Shown here: positions 7,904 through 16,080 of the stretch, one piece after another
Position numbering within the stretch: position 1 is the stretch's first letter
How the letters are laid out: each line of letters starts with the position of its first letter
Assembly: GCF_014200575.1 (NCBI RefSeq)
Contig: NZ_JACHBZ010000015.1
Location: forward strand, 71,877 to 135,876
Direction: 5' to 3'
Source of the DNA: Mucilaginibacter saanensis
GTDB taxonomy: Bacteria > Bacteroidota > Bacteroidia > Sphingobacteriales > Sphingobacteriaceae
DNA length: 64,000 nucleotides
The notes under the pieces: generated by a model
What the model was told of the DNA's origin: nothing
Database searches by the model: none
The model's input: only the letters and a program-made list of their open reading frames with translations
Program-made: the position numbers and the translations under genes

Positions 7904-9631
7904 ATGCTAAAGTTGAATAACGGTGTTTGCCGCACCTTAATTGTTGCACTTAATTTTATTGCTGTTAACGCTTTCGCCCAAAAAGAAAGTTATGTGCAAA
8001 GCCTGAATACTCAAAACCGTTGGGTTGATTCTGTTTATAACCATTTAAGCCGCAGGCAAAAAGTGGCACAATTGCTTTTTGTAAGAGCGCACACCAATAA
8101 GGGTAAAGCCTATGAAGACTCTGTTGCCCGGGTAATTAAGGATGAACAGATTGGCGGCCTGGTGTTTTTTCAGGGCGGCCCCGGCAGGCAGGCTGCATTG
8201 GTTAATAAATATCAAAAGCTGGCCCAGGTACCTTTACTGATATCAATGGATGGCGAATGGGGCCTGGGTATGCGCCTGGATTCAACCATATCCTATCCGT
8301 ACCAGATGACGCTGGGAGCCATACAGGATAACAACCTGATATATAAAATGGGACAGCAGGTAGCTTATGATTTTAAGCGCCTTGGTATCCAGATAAATTT
8401 TGGCCCCGATATGGATATTAACAATAACCCCAATAATCCGGTAATCAACTACCGCTCCTTTGGCGATAATATGTATAATGTAGCCAAAAAAGGGATAGCC
8501 TATTTCAAAGGAATGCAGGATGCCGGTTTGCTAACCACTGCCAAACATTTTCCCGGGCATGGTGATACAAATGTCGATTCGCATCTTGACCTGCCTTTGC
8601 TGCCTTATAGCCGCGCCAGGTTAGATTCGCTCGAAGAATATCCCTTTCGTGAGGCTATTAATGCAGGCATCAGCGGTATAATGATAGCGCACATGAACAT
8701 CCCCGCGCTTGACAGTACTAAGCACTTGCCATCAACACTGTCGCGCCCTATTGTTACCGGTATTTTAAAAGATTCATTGCGGTTTAAGGGGCTGGTAGTA
8801 TCTGACGCCATGGAAATGAAAGGGGTTACCAAATATTTCCCTAACGGCGAGGCTGATGTAAAAGCGTTTCTGGCCGGTATTGATATTATTGAACTGTCAG
8901 AAAACTCCGACCGCGCTATTAAGCTTATCCGCAGGGCAGTGCGTAAAGGATTGATCAGTCCGGAGGAGTTTCAGGCAAAGGTAAAAAAGATACTGGCCGC
9001 CAAATACTGGGCCGGGCTTAACCGCCGCCAAACTATTTCTCCGGTAAATTTAAGCGAGGATCTTAATCGCCAGGCTGCTAAAGACCTGGTGCAAGAATTA
9101 AGCGATGCCTCTGTAACTTTATTAAAAGGCAATTCGGCTGCGTTAAAACTCAATCCGTTTTTAAAAACAGCCATAGTAAGTATTGGTGTTGATGCGCCTA
9201 CCGTTTTTCAGCAGGAAATGGCAAAAAGTTTTCCTAATTGCCGCATATTTATAGTGTCCAAAAATGCTCCGGCTATTGAGGTCAGGAATATCATGAACTG
9301 GATTAAACAATATAATCAGGTAATAGTGGGTATACATGATACCCGTTTGCGTCCGCAAAGCAAGCTCGACTACAACAGCGATGTACGTTTAATGATAGCC
9401 GATCTGGCCTCGAAAAAAGGCACCGTGATGAGTGTTTTTGCCAATGCCTACACTATTGCCGGTTTGCCCGGTATTGAGAAAAGCAATGCGCTGATGGTGT
9501 GTTACCAAATGAACCCCGAGTTGCAAAAATCGGCAGCCAAAGTAATTGCCGGTACCCTAAAACCTACAGGTAAATTGCCGGTAAGCGTTAATGTATTTTT
9601 CCCGACCGGAACAGGGGTAGGGCTGCAATAG
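7904..9631 (+). CDS. Glycoside hydrolase family 3, NagZ-like beta-N-acetylhexosaminidase
   Basis: 575 residues with a signal peptide ending VNAFAQ, so it is exported to periplasm or envelope. The GH3 barrel carries the NagZ signature KHFPGHGDTNVDSHLDLP (from about residue 214), whose Asp-His pair supplies the general acid/base, and VSDAMEMKGV (about residue 300) with the nucleophile aspartate. A GH3 C-terminal alpha/beta domain follows to the end. Many Bacteroidota homologues continue with a beta-lactamase-like domain of some 350 residues; this one stops after the GH3_C domain at LPVSVNVFF. The expected reaction is release of GlcNAc from muropeptides during cell-wall turnover. No operon partners are evident. 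Confidence 0.88.
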   Translation: MLKLNNGVCRTLIVALNFIAVNAFAQKESYVQSLNTQNRWVDSVYNHLSRRQKVAQLLFVRAHTNKGKAYEDSVARVIKDEQIGGLVFFQGGPGRQAALVNKYQKLAQVPLLISMDGEWGLGMRLDSTISYPYQMTLGAIQDNNLIYKMGQQVAYDFKRLGIQINFGPDMDINNNPNNPVINYRSFGDNMYNVAKKGIAYFKGMQDAGLLTTAKHFPGHGDTNVDSHLDLPLLPYSRARLDSLEEYPFREAINAGISGIMIAHMNIPALDSTKHLPSTLSRPIVTGILKDSLRFKGLVVSDAMEMKGVTKYFPNGEADVKAFLAGIDIIELSENSDRAIKLIRRAVRKGLISPEEFQAKVKKILAAKYWAGLNRRQTISPVNLSEDLNRQAAKDLVQELSDASVTLLKGNSAALKLNPFLKTAIVSIGVDAPTVFQQEMAKSFPNCRIFIVSKNAPAIEVRNIMNWIKQYNQVIVGIHDTRLRPQSKLDYNSDVRLMIADLASKKGTVMSVFANAYTIAGLPGIEKSNALMVCYQMNPELQKSAAKVIAGTLKPTGKLPVSVNVFFPTGTGVGLQ

Positions 9632-9702
9632 AGTTTCTCTTTTTGTATTGTTAATTAGGCAATTTGGATGATTTTTATCACAAAATCATTACCTCAACCT
9701 TA

Positions 9703-9734
9703 ATTGAACTTCCGCCCGACCTTTCCTATCTTTA
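9703..9734 (+). promoter_or_regulatory. Candidate promoter for the helicase-nuclease gene
   Basis: ATTG at 9703-9706 and TATCTTTA at 9727-9734 are spaced by 20 bases and resemble the TTTG / TAnnTTTG pair of Bacteroidota sigma-A promoters. The ATG at 9744 is nine bases from the -7 box, which implies a very short leader. Confidence 0.4.
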
Positions 9735-9743
9735 CTCAACAAT

Positions 9744-12700
9744 ATGCAATCGAATCTTCATAAATACAACGATAAATTCCAATCGGCCTTAGCCGGGTTG
9801 AATCCCGAGCAACTGGCAGCCGTAAATAAAATGGACGGCCCCGTGCTGGTAGTAGCCGGACCGGGTACCGGAAAAACGCAGATATTGGCTGCCCGCATCG
9901 GTAAAATATTAACAGATACTGATGCCTTGCCCAGCGAGATACTCTGCCTTACCTATACCGATGCCGGTGCGGTAGCTATGCGTAAGCGCTTGTTTGAATT
10001 TATAGGACCCGATGCCTATCGCATCAACATATATACCTTTCATGCTTTTTGTAACGAGATTATACAGGAAAACCTGGAGTATTTTGGTAAGCTGAATCTG
10101 GAATCGCTGTCTGATCTGGAATCGGCCATGTTGTTTCGGGAACTGGTTGATGATTTTGATAACGACCATTTGCTGAAGCGTTTTACCGGCGATATTTATT
10201 ATGATACCAAACGGCTGAAAGACCTATTCTCGACCATGAAGCGCGAGAACTGGGATGCAGAGCTGATAGAGCGTGCCGTGCAGGAATACCTGGATGATAT
10301 ACCCAACCGCGACGAGTTTATTTATAAAAGGGCCAATGCCAAAACCGGCGTAAAAGTAGGCGACCCTAAGCAAAAAGATATTGATGCCGCCCACGAGGTC
10401 ATGAAAAAGCTGGTGGCCGCCGTGCGCGAATACAAGAACTACGATGCCAAAATGAAGGCCCGCGGTCGGTATGATTATGATGACATGATTATTTGGGTGC
10501 TGAGGGCATTTAGCGATAATGAAGAAATATTACGTAAGTACCAGGAACGTTACCAGTACATTTTGGTTGATGAGTTTCAGGATACCAGCGGCTCGCAAAA
10601 CGAGTTGCTGCGATTTTTACTGAACTACTGGGATGTGCCCAATGTGTTTGTGGTGGGCGATGATGACCAGTCGATCTTTAAGTTTCAGGGTGCCAATATG
10701 AAAAATATCCTTGATTTTGCTAACGACTATGTAGATACCTTGCATACGGTAGTACTTAAACATAACTACCGCTCCAATCAGCATATCCTGGATATTTCAA
10801 GAGCGCTCATCAATAATAACTTTGAGCGTTTAACCAGTCAGCTTAAGCTGGATAAAGATCTGCGCGCGTCACATGTCCGCTTTACCGAACTTACCGTTGA
10901 ACCGGTGATACGCGAGTATGAAAACCCTGACCAGGAATTGGTTGATGTATCGGCACAAATAAAAGGATTGATAGATAACGGCACGCCGCCGGGCGAGATA
11001 GCTGTGATATACCGTAACCACAGCCAGGTAGAGGAGATGATCAAGTATCTGGATACGCAAAAAATAGCTGTGAACACCAAACGTAAGATCGATATACTTA
11101 CCCAGCCCTTTGGCGAAAAGATCATTAATATTTTACGTTATCTGGCTATGGAGCTCGATTCGCCGTATAGTGGCGATGAATTACTGTTTGAGATCATGCA
11201 TTATGATTTTTTTAACATAGCCCCTATCGAAATTGCCAAGGCCAGCATCGCTGTGTCAAAAGAAAATTATGGTGCCATAAGCGCTAATAAACCCAAAACA
11301 TCCATCAGGCGTTATATTAGTGAGATGAGGCTGCCGGCCCAGCCCGATCTTTTTGATCCGGGCAAAAATGTAGCCATGAAATACCTCATCAATAACATTG
11401 ATGAATTGCTTCAATCGGCAGTGAGCAAAACTTTGCAGTCGCTTTTCCAGGATGTGATAGCCAAAATGGGTATCCTGCGTTATATTATGCAGCAAACAGA
11501 TAAAGGCGGGCACATGCAAATGCTGACCAGTTTTTTCGATTTCCTGAAAGATGAAAGTCGTAAGAATCCAGAAATTAAACTTGCAGAGCTGATTGCCACT
11601 ATTGAGCTGATGAAGAAGAACAACATCAGGCTTGATTTGAATCAGGTGATATTTTCTGACAACGGGGTTAATTTTTTAACCGCACACGGCTCCAAGGGCC
11701 TGGAGTTTGAGCATGTGTTTTTTATAGGCTGTGACAAACGCACCTGGGACAGTAAAGGCCGTAATACAGGTTTTAGCTATCCGGATACCTTAACACAGTC
11801 AGCCTCAGATGATATTGCCCAGCGCGAAGAAGGTCGGCGTTTATTTTATGTGGCCATAACCCGTGCCAAGCAACATCTTAATATATCTTATGCCGGCAAG
11901 GATAAAAAATCCAAAGATCAGGAGGCCAGTCAGTTTGTGGGTGAGATACTGGCCAGTACAGATCTGCAGGTACTTTACCCAAAAGTGACCGAAGAGGTAA
12001 TGCTTGGTTTTTATGTAACCCAGTTTAGCGAAGCCGAAAAGCCAAAGGTTGAACTGCTGGATAAAAACTATATTAACCTGCTGCTGCAAAACTACACGCT
12101 TTCGGTAACGCATTTAAGTAGTTACCTGGATTGTCCGCTGCGGTTCTATTTTCAATGCTTAATAAGGGTACCGTCGGGTAAAAGTCCGTCGGCTACGTTT
12201 GGGCAGGCTGTTCACTGGGCGCTTAACAAAACCTACAGGCTGTTGAAGGAAAACGATAATGAGTTTCTTTCAACCGAGCAGTTTATGAATGAATTTAAAT
12301 GGTACATGGCCCGAAACCGGGATTCATTTACCAAAGATGAGTTTAAACTGAGAGTAGCTTATGGCGAAAAAATATTACCGGCCTACTATGAGGAAAATGT
12401 AAGCCATTGGAATAAGGTAGCTATAACAGAACGCGCTATAAAAAACATTGAAATTGGAGGAGTGCCTATAAAAGGTAACCTGGATAAAATGGAGTTTGAT
12501 GGCAAACACGTTACCGTGGTTGATTATAAAACGGGTAAGTTAAAAAATGCCAAGGATAAACTCCTGCGCCCAACATTTGATGCCCCCCTTGGTGGTGATT
12601 ACTGGCGACAAGGTGTGTTTTACAAAATATTGGTTGATCATGACCGCACCAATGACTGGGAAGTAGTAAGTACCGTATTTGATTTTGTAGAACCTGTAAG

Positions 12701-12911
12701 CGAAGGCCAGTACCACAGCGAAAAGTTTGTAATAACCCCGGATGATATGGAAGTAGTAACCGGACAGATCAAAGATACCTACGCCCGTATAATGGCTCAT
12801 GATTTTAATACCGGTTGCGGTAAAAAAGAGTGCGACTGGTGCCACTTTGTAAAAAGTAATTTTAAGCAGGCCGAAGAGATACTTAAAACAGTAAGCGAGG
12901 AAGAGAATTAG
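9744..12911 (+). CDS. UvrD/PcrA-type DNA helicase with C-terminal AddB-like Fe-S PD-(D/E)XK nuclease
   Basis: 1055 residues. The helicase half has Q-motif LNPEQLAAV, Walker A GPGTGKT (about residues 39-45), motif Ia CLTYTDAGA, Walker B LVDEFQDTSG (near 276), motif III VVGDDDQSIFKFQGA, motif IV HNYRSNQHI, motif V FLTAHGSKGLEFEHVF and motif VI FYVAITRAK. The last 270 residues are a RecB-like nuclease: SSYLDCPLRFYF (C797), the catalytic VDYKTGK (near 925), and a closing cluster C1025, C1030, C1033. One cysteine before and three after the nuclease core is the AddB pattern for a 4Fe-4S cluster. It probably resects or unwinds DNA ends in recombinational repair. It has helicase and nuclease on one chain, unlike two-subunit AddAB, and no partner gene is adjacent. 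Confidence 0.9.
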   Translation: MQSNLHKYNDKFQSALAGLNPEQLAAVNKMDGPVLVVAGPGTGKTQILAARIGKILTDTDALPSEILCLTYTDAGAVAMRKRLFEFIGPDAYRINIYTFHAFCNEIIQENLEYFGKLNLESLSDLESAMLFRELVDDFDNDHLLKRFTGDIYYDTKRLKDLFSTMKRENWDAELIERAVQEYLDDIPNRDEFIYKRANAKTGVKVGDPKQKDIDAAHEVMKKLVAAVREYKNYDAKMKARGRYDYDDMIIWVLRAFSDNEEILRKYQERYQYILVDEFQDTSGSQNELLRFLLNYWDVPNVFVVGDDDQSIFKFQGANMKNILDFANDYVDTLHTVVLKHNYRSNQHILDISRALINNNFERLTSQLKLDKDLRASHVRFTELTVEPVIREYENPDQELVDVSAQIKGLIDNGTPPGEIAVIYRNHSQVEEMIKYLDTQKIAVNTKRKIDILTQPFGEKIINILRYLAMELDSPYSGDELLFEIMHYDFFNIAPIEIAKASIAVSKENYGAISANKPKTSIRRYISEMRLPAQPDLFDPGKNVAMKYLINNIDELLQSAVSKTLQSLFQDVIAKMGILRYIMQQTDKGGHMQMLTSFFDFLKDESRKNPEIKLAELIATIELMKKNNIRLDLNQVIFSDNGVNFLTAHGSKGLEFEHVFFIGCDKRTWDSKGRNTGFSYPDTLTQSASDDIAQREEGRRLFYVAITRAKQHLNISYAGKDKKSKDQEASQFVGEILASTDLQVLYPKVTEEVMLGFYVTQFSEAEKPKVELLDKNYINLLLQNYTLSVTHLSSYLDCPLRFYFQCLIRVPSGKSPSATFGQAVHWALNKTYRLLKENDNEFLSTEQFMNEFKWYMARNRDSFTKDEFKLRVAYGEKILPAYYEENVSHWNKVAITERAIKNIEIGGVPIKGNLDKMEFDGKHVTVVDYKTGKLKNAKDKLLRPTFDAPLGGDYWRQGVFYKILVDHDRTNDWEVVSTVFDFVEPVSEGQYHSEKFVITPDDMEVVTGQIKDTYARIMAHDFNTGCGKKECDWCHFVKSNFKQAEEILKTVSEEEN

Positions 12912-12918
12912 GACTTAC

Positions 12919-13003
12919 ATAGAGACGCATATTTGTGTCTTCTGTTATACAAGAAAACAAAATAAGATTTAATTTAATAGGAGACACAGATATGTGTCTT
13001 TGC
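12919..13003 (+). repeat. Two REP palindromes upstream of the RAYT relic
   Basis: The imperfect palindrome AGAGACGCATATTTGTGTCT (12921-12940) and the related GAGACACAGATATGTGTCTT (12981-13000) belong to the same two REP types found in the array after the transposase. They lie between the helicase stop and the transposase start, so the transposase gene is bracketed by REPs on both sides, as is usual for REP-associated tyrosine transposases. Confidence 0.75.
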
Positions 13004-13037
13004 ACAACAACGTGCCTTCTAATATAGAGTCAACAGA

Positions 13038-13582
13038 ATGGAAGATAAATTTCAAAATAGATATAGCATATCCTCGCCGAGATTAGCAGGTTGGGATTAT
13101 GGAGCACATGGATTATATTTTGTAACTATCTGCACAAAAGACCGTATTCCATATTTTGGTGAAATTACTCAATCTGATTTGCCAGACACCGCACTCTTAC
13201 AGCAAACTGATATCGCTATTATAGCGCATAACAATTTGCTGTAAGAGTGCCTGAGTTTTATTCCTATATTAAAGTGGACGATTTTATTATCATGCCAGAT
13301 CATATACATGCTATATTATTCATTGATAAACCAGGTAAAACTTCATGGGAGGTTAATAAATTCGGAGTTCAAAGAGATAACTTGGCAGCTGTTTTACGTG
13401 GATATAAGGCATCAGTTAAAAAGTATGCTCTTGGTAATAACATAGAATTTTCCTGGCAACCGAAGTATTACGATCGGGTAATAAGAAATGAGAAGGAGTA
13501 AAATAACATTCGGGAATACATTTATAATAACCCTGTTAATTGGCTTTTAAATAGAGATGGATTTGAAAATTTATATTTATAA
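13038..13582 (+). pseudogene. REP-associated tyrosine transposase (Y1_Tnp/IS200-like), broken
   Basis: The frame starting at 13038 gives YFVTICTKDRIPYFGEI and runs to a TAA at 13242. The rest of the protein continues in another frame from about 13247: PEFYSYIKVDDFIIMPDHIHAILFI, with the HUH metal motif in DHIHAI, then SWQPKYYDRVIRNEKE. An in-frame TAA at 13499 interrupts what would be NNIREYIYNNPVNW, the region with the catalytic tyrosine; reading through it the frame ends at 13582. So one frameshift and one nonsense codon separate the pieces, and no active enzyme is made. RAYTs of this type mobilise or spread REP palindromes, which flank this gene. Confidence 0.85.
13191..13250. repeat. Nested perfect inverted repeat inside the RAYT relic
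   Basis: A perfect 16-base inverted repeat (13191-13206 and 13235-13250, arm GCACTCTTACAGCAAA) encloses a 28-base loop that itself folds (CGCTA TTA TAGCG). The right arm spans the TAA at 13242 and the point where the reading frame shifts. It differs in sequence from the REP palindromes around the gene. Confidence 0.75.
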
Positions 13583-13595
13583 AATATGATTAATA

Positions 13596-13830
13596 GGAGA
13601 CACAAGTATGTGTCTCTACAAGAGCGATGACGTAGAGATGCATATTTGCATCTCCCAATATGCAGGTCAAGCATAATGCAGAGAGACACAAGTATGCGCT
13701 TCTACAAAAGTGATGACGCAGAAACGCATATTTGCGTCTACCAATACATAGTTCAAACATAAAGCATAGAGACACAAGTATCTGTCTTTATAAAAACAAT
13801 GACGTAGAGACGCATATTTGCGTCTTCCAA
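13596..13830 (+). repeat. Tandem REP array (three ~86-bp units, two palindromes each)
   Basis: Three consecutive units begin near 13597, 13682 and 13768, so the period is about 85-86 bases. Each unit holds one GAGACACAAGTATGTGTCTC-type palindrome and one GAGACGCATATTTGCGTCTC-type palindrome (13632-13657, 13718-13741, 13804-13830) joined by an AAAAGYGATGACG-like linker. The arrangement equals a BIME of paired REPs. It lies directly 3' of the RAYT relic and reaches to within about 20 bases of the next start codon. The first palindrome of each unit is more diverged. Confidence 0.85.
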
Positions 13831-13851
13831 CATACACGACAAATTAACACC

Positions 13852-15198
13852 ATGAAATATCTAAAGCTATTTATCCTCTTTTTGTTAACCCTGCCCGCAT
13901 CGGCACAAACAGTTATTAAACAGGATGCCGGAATAAAACAGATGGTTGAAGAGGTATCGTCCAAAAATATCGAAGCCACTATTCGTAAATTGGTAAGTTT
14001 TAAAAGCCGGCACACGCTGAGCGACACCACGAGCAAAACCACTGGCAGCGGAGCTGCCCGTAATTGGATCAAGGCCGAGATGGAAAAATATGCAAGCGCA
14101 TCAGGTGGACGGATGACGGTTCAGTTTGACACTTTTACACAGCCAAAGGGAGTGCGTATTGATAAACCTGTAAAGCTTAAAAACGTACTGGCCATATTAA
14201 AGGGCACCGACCCTACGGATACACGGGTGTACCTGGTATCCGGACATTATGATTCACGGATAAATGATGTGATGGATGCTAACGGTGTTGAACCGGGTGC
14301 TAATGATGATGCATCGGGCACTGCTTTGTCAATGGAGCTGGCTCGGGTAATGGCTAAAAAATCATTTCCGGCTACTATTATTTTTATGACGGTAGTGGGC
14401 GAGGAGCAAGGGTTGTATGGCTCCACCAACGTTGCCAAACGTGCAAAAGCCGAGGGCTGGAATGTGGACGCCATGCTTAATAACGACATTGTGGGCAATA
14501 CCCACGGTATGGAAACCGACCTGAAAGATAACCGTAGCGTACGCGTTTTTAGCGATGGTGTACCAACTGATGCTACGGATAAGCAGGTAGCTGCACTGAA
14601 AGCATTAGGAGGCGAAAATGACAGTCCATCGCGCGAGCTGGCCCGTTATACTAAAGAGATTGGCGAGCGTTATGTTGATCAGTTGGATGTAAAACTCATT
14701 TATCGCCGTGACCGCTATCTGCGTGGTGGCGATCATTTACCATTTCTGGAGCAGGGTTTTACAGCAGTACGGTTTACCGAAATGAATGAGGATTTTAATC
14801 GTCAGCATCAGAATATCCGTACAGAAAACGGGGTTGACTATGGCGATCTACCCGATTTTGTTGATTTTAATTATGTGCAAAAAGTTAGTCGTTTAAATCT
14901 TTCGGTATTAGCTAACCTGGCATCTGCCCCTGCCGAACCACAAAAAGTAGGCATTATAACCAGCGATCTTACCAACAAGACAAAGCTCACCTGGGAGGCC
15001 CCGGCAACGGGTAAAAAGCCAGCCGGTTATTATGTATTAATGCGCGAAACCACAAGCCCTTACTGGGAACGTAAGTTTTACGTAACCGATACTACTACCA
15101 CGCTGGCCTACTCCAAAGACAATTATTTTTTTGCCGTGCAGTCTGTTGATGCCGACGGGCATGAGAGTTTGCCGGTGTTTCCTAAACCGATCAGGTAG
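13852..15198 (+). CDS. Secreted M28 family zinc aminopeptidase
   Basis: 448 residues from ATG 13852, which begins a clear signal peptide ending LPASAQ; an upstream extension would translate REP DNA. The M28 metal ligands are visible: HYD in VSGHYDSRIND (about residue 129), DD in GANDDASGT (about 150), the general base EE in VVGEEQGLYGS (about 184), LNNDIVGN (about 205) and a late histidine in GGDHLPFLEQ. The last 90 residues (TWEAPATGKKPAGYYVLMR...) form a fibronectin-type-III-like beta domain. It is expected to remove N-terminal amino acids from peptides in the periplasm or outside. No promoter is recognisable; the REP array directly precedes it. Confidence 0.88.
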   Translation: MKYLKLFILFLLTLPASAQTVIKQDAGIKQMVEEVSSKNIEATIRKLVSFKSRHTLSDTTSKTTGSGAARNWIKAEMEKYASASGGRMTVQFDTFTQPKGVRIDKPVKLKNVLAILKGTDPTDTRVYLVSGHYDSRINDVMDANGVEPGANDDASGTALSMELARVMAKKSFPATIIFMTVVGEEQGLYGSTNVAKRAKAEGWNVDAMLNNDIVGNTHGMETDLKDNRSVRVFSDGVPTDATDKQVAALKALGGENDSPSRELARYTKEIGERYVDQLDVKLIYRRDRYLRGGDHLPFLEQGFTAVRFTEMNEDFNRQHQNIRTENGVDYGDLPDFVDFNYVQKVSRLNLSVLANLASAPAEPQKVGIITSDLTNKTKLTWEAPATGKKPAGYYVLMRETTSPYWERKFYVTDTTTTLAYSKDNYFFAVQSVDADGHESLPVFPKPIR

Positions 15199-15205
15199 GT
15201 AGTTG

Positions 15206-15344
15206 CCTCATCCCCAGTTCTCTCCAAAGGAGAGGGAGCTAAGTGCCTTAATTGTCATTTCGATATGAGGAACGAGTGAGAAATAATTTTGATTATTTAA
15301 CATACAATTCAAGTCCTCTTCTTTGGAGAGGGTTGGGTGAGGCA
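15206..15344. repeat. Interspersed intergenic repeat in inverted orientation
   Basis: A roughly 30-base sequence of the type GCCTCAYCC...CTCTCCAAAGGAGAGG occurs at 15207-15236 and again inverted at 15315-15343, with about 80 bases between that hold another motif, GTCATTTCGATATGAGGAAC (15256-15275). The arms can pair into a long stem. Such CTCTCCAAAGGAGAG palindromes are common intergenic elements of Sphingobacteriaceae; a half-copy lies at 15885-15920. Confidence 0.6.
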
Positions 15345-15365
15345 AATTTTTATTAGTTTTGTATT

Positions 15366-15509
15366 ATGTATTTCTTTAGAAAAAAAGATCCCAACAGGCC
15401 AACAAATTTCAACTTGAGGGCAATGCATATTATTAATGCCATTGCCATTATCATGTTTTTGGCGGGTATTATTTATAAGCTGATACAAGTGTTCATATTT
15501 AAAAAATGA
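15366..15509 (+). CDS. Small DUF6728-like membrane protein
   Basis: 47 codons. The protein starts MYFFRKKDPNRPTNFNLRAM and continues with one hydrophobic helix (about residues 22-37, INAIAIIMFLAGIIYKL). The KKDPN(K/R)PTNxNLRxMHxIN pattern resembles small single-helix proteins of Bacteroidota grouped as DUF6728. The stop overlaps the next ATG by four bases (ATGA at 15506-15509), so it is probably co-translated with the RidA gene. Function is unknown; the basic N-terminus is probably cytoplasmic. The coding case rests on the motif, the helix and the coupling. Confidence 0.7.
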   Translation: MYFFRKKDPNRPTNFNLRAMHIINAIAIIMFLAGIIYKLIQVFIFKK

Positions 15510-15883
15510 TGACAATAATAAACACCAATAACGCACCTGCCCCAATAGGGCCATACAGCCAGGCTACTGTAGCCGGCAACTTTGTATTTGTATCTGGCCA
15601 GATACCGCTTAACCCGGCAACCGGCGAACTGGTAACAACCGGTATTACCGATGAAGCAGTAATGGTGATGGAAAACATCAAAGCCATTTTAACCGAAGCT
15701 GGTATAGGGTTTGAGAATATTGTAAAAACAAGTATATTTTTAACCGACCTGGGCAATTTTGGACAGGTGAACGATATATACGGAAAATACTTTACCGCCA
15801 ACTTCCCGGCCCGCGAAACTGTACAGGTATCTGCTTTACCAAAAGGTGTAAACGTAGAAATATCGGTAATTGCAGTAAAATAA
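15506..15883 (+). CDS. ridA: RidA family enamine/imine deaminase
   Basis: 125 residues, the normal length for the YjgF/YER057c/UK114 family. Hallmarks are APAPIGPYSQA near the start, VFVSGQIPLNP, and the substrate-binding arginine in FPARETVQVSALPKGVNVEI (about residue 104) with the final acidic residue in VEISVIAVK. RidA trimers hydrolyse 2-aminoacrylate and related enamines that arise from PLP enzymes, in the cytoplasm. The start overlaps the small membrane protein gene by four bases. Interspersed repeats lie on both sides of this two-gene unit. Confidence 0.92.
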   Translation: MMTIINTNNAPAPIGPYSQATVAGNFVFVSGQIPLNPATGELVTTGITDEAVMVMENIKAILTEAGIGFENIVKTSIFLTDLGNFGQVNDIYGKYFTANFPARETVQVSALPKGVNVEISVIAVK

Positions 15884-15884
15884 A

Positions 15885-16060
15885 AGCCTCATTCCCCCTC
15901 TCCTTTGGGAGTGGCGGGTGAATAAAACAAAACATAAACCACGCGTCATTGCGAGGAACAAAGCAATCTCGATACTGTACAGAGCGGGTAGAAAAGTTTA
16001 GGACTCCTATGGCCGACTTGCCTGTGTAAAAATTGCTTCGTTCCTCGCCACGGCAATGGG
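15885..16060. repeat. Interspersed intergenic repeats between ridA and recG
   Basis: 15888-15920 holds a CTCTCC-TTTGG-GAG type half-repeat. From 15945 the sequence GTCATTGCGAGGAACAAAGC is answered in inverted form near 16036-16058 (GCTTCGTTCCTCGCCACGGC), about 70 bases apart, so the pair can form a long imperfect hairpin. This GCGAGGAAC element is a recognised kind of dispersed repeat in this group. No gene is seen in it. Confidence 0.6.
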
Positions 16061-16080
16061 TACAATATTGAGTTTAATCT

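Noticed and set aside
13596..13830. Possible CRISPR array
   Set aside because: The repeated units are palindromic REPs joined by conserved linkers, not unique spacers, and no cas gene is present.
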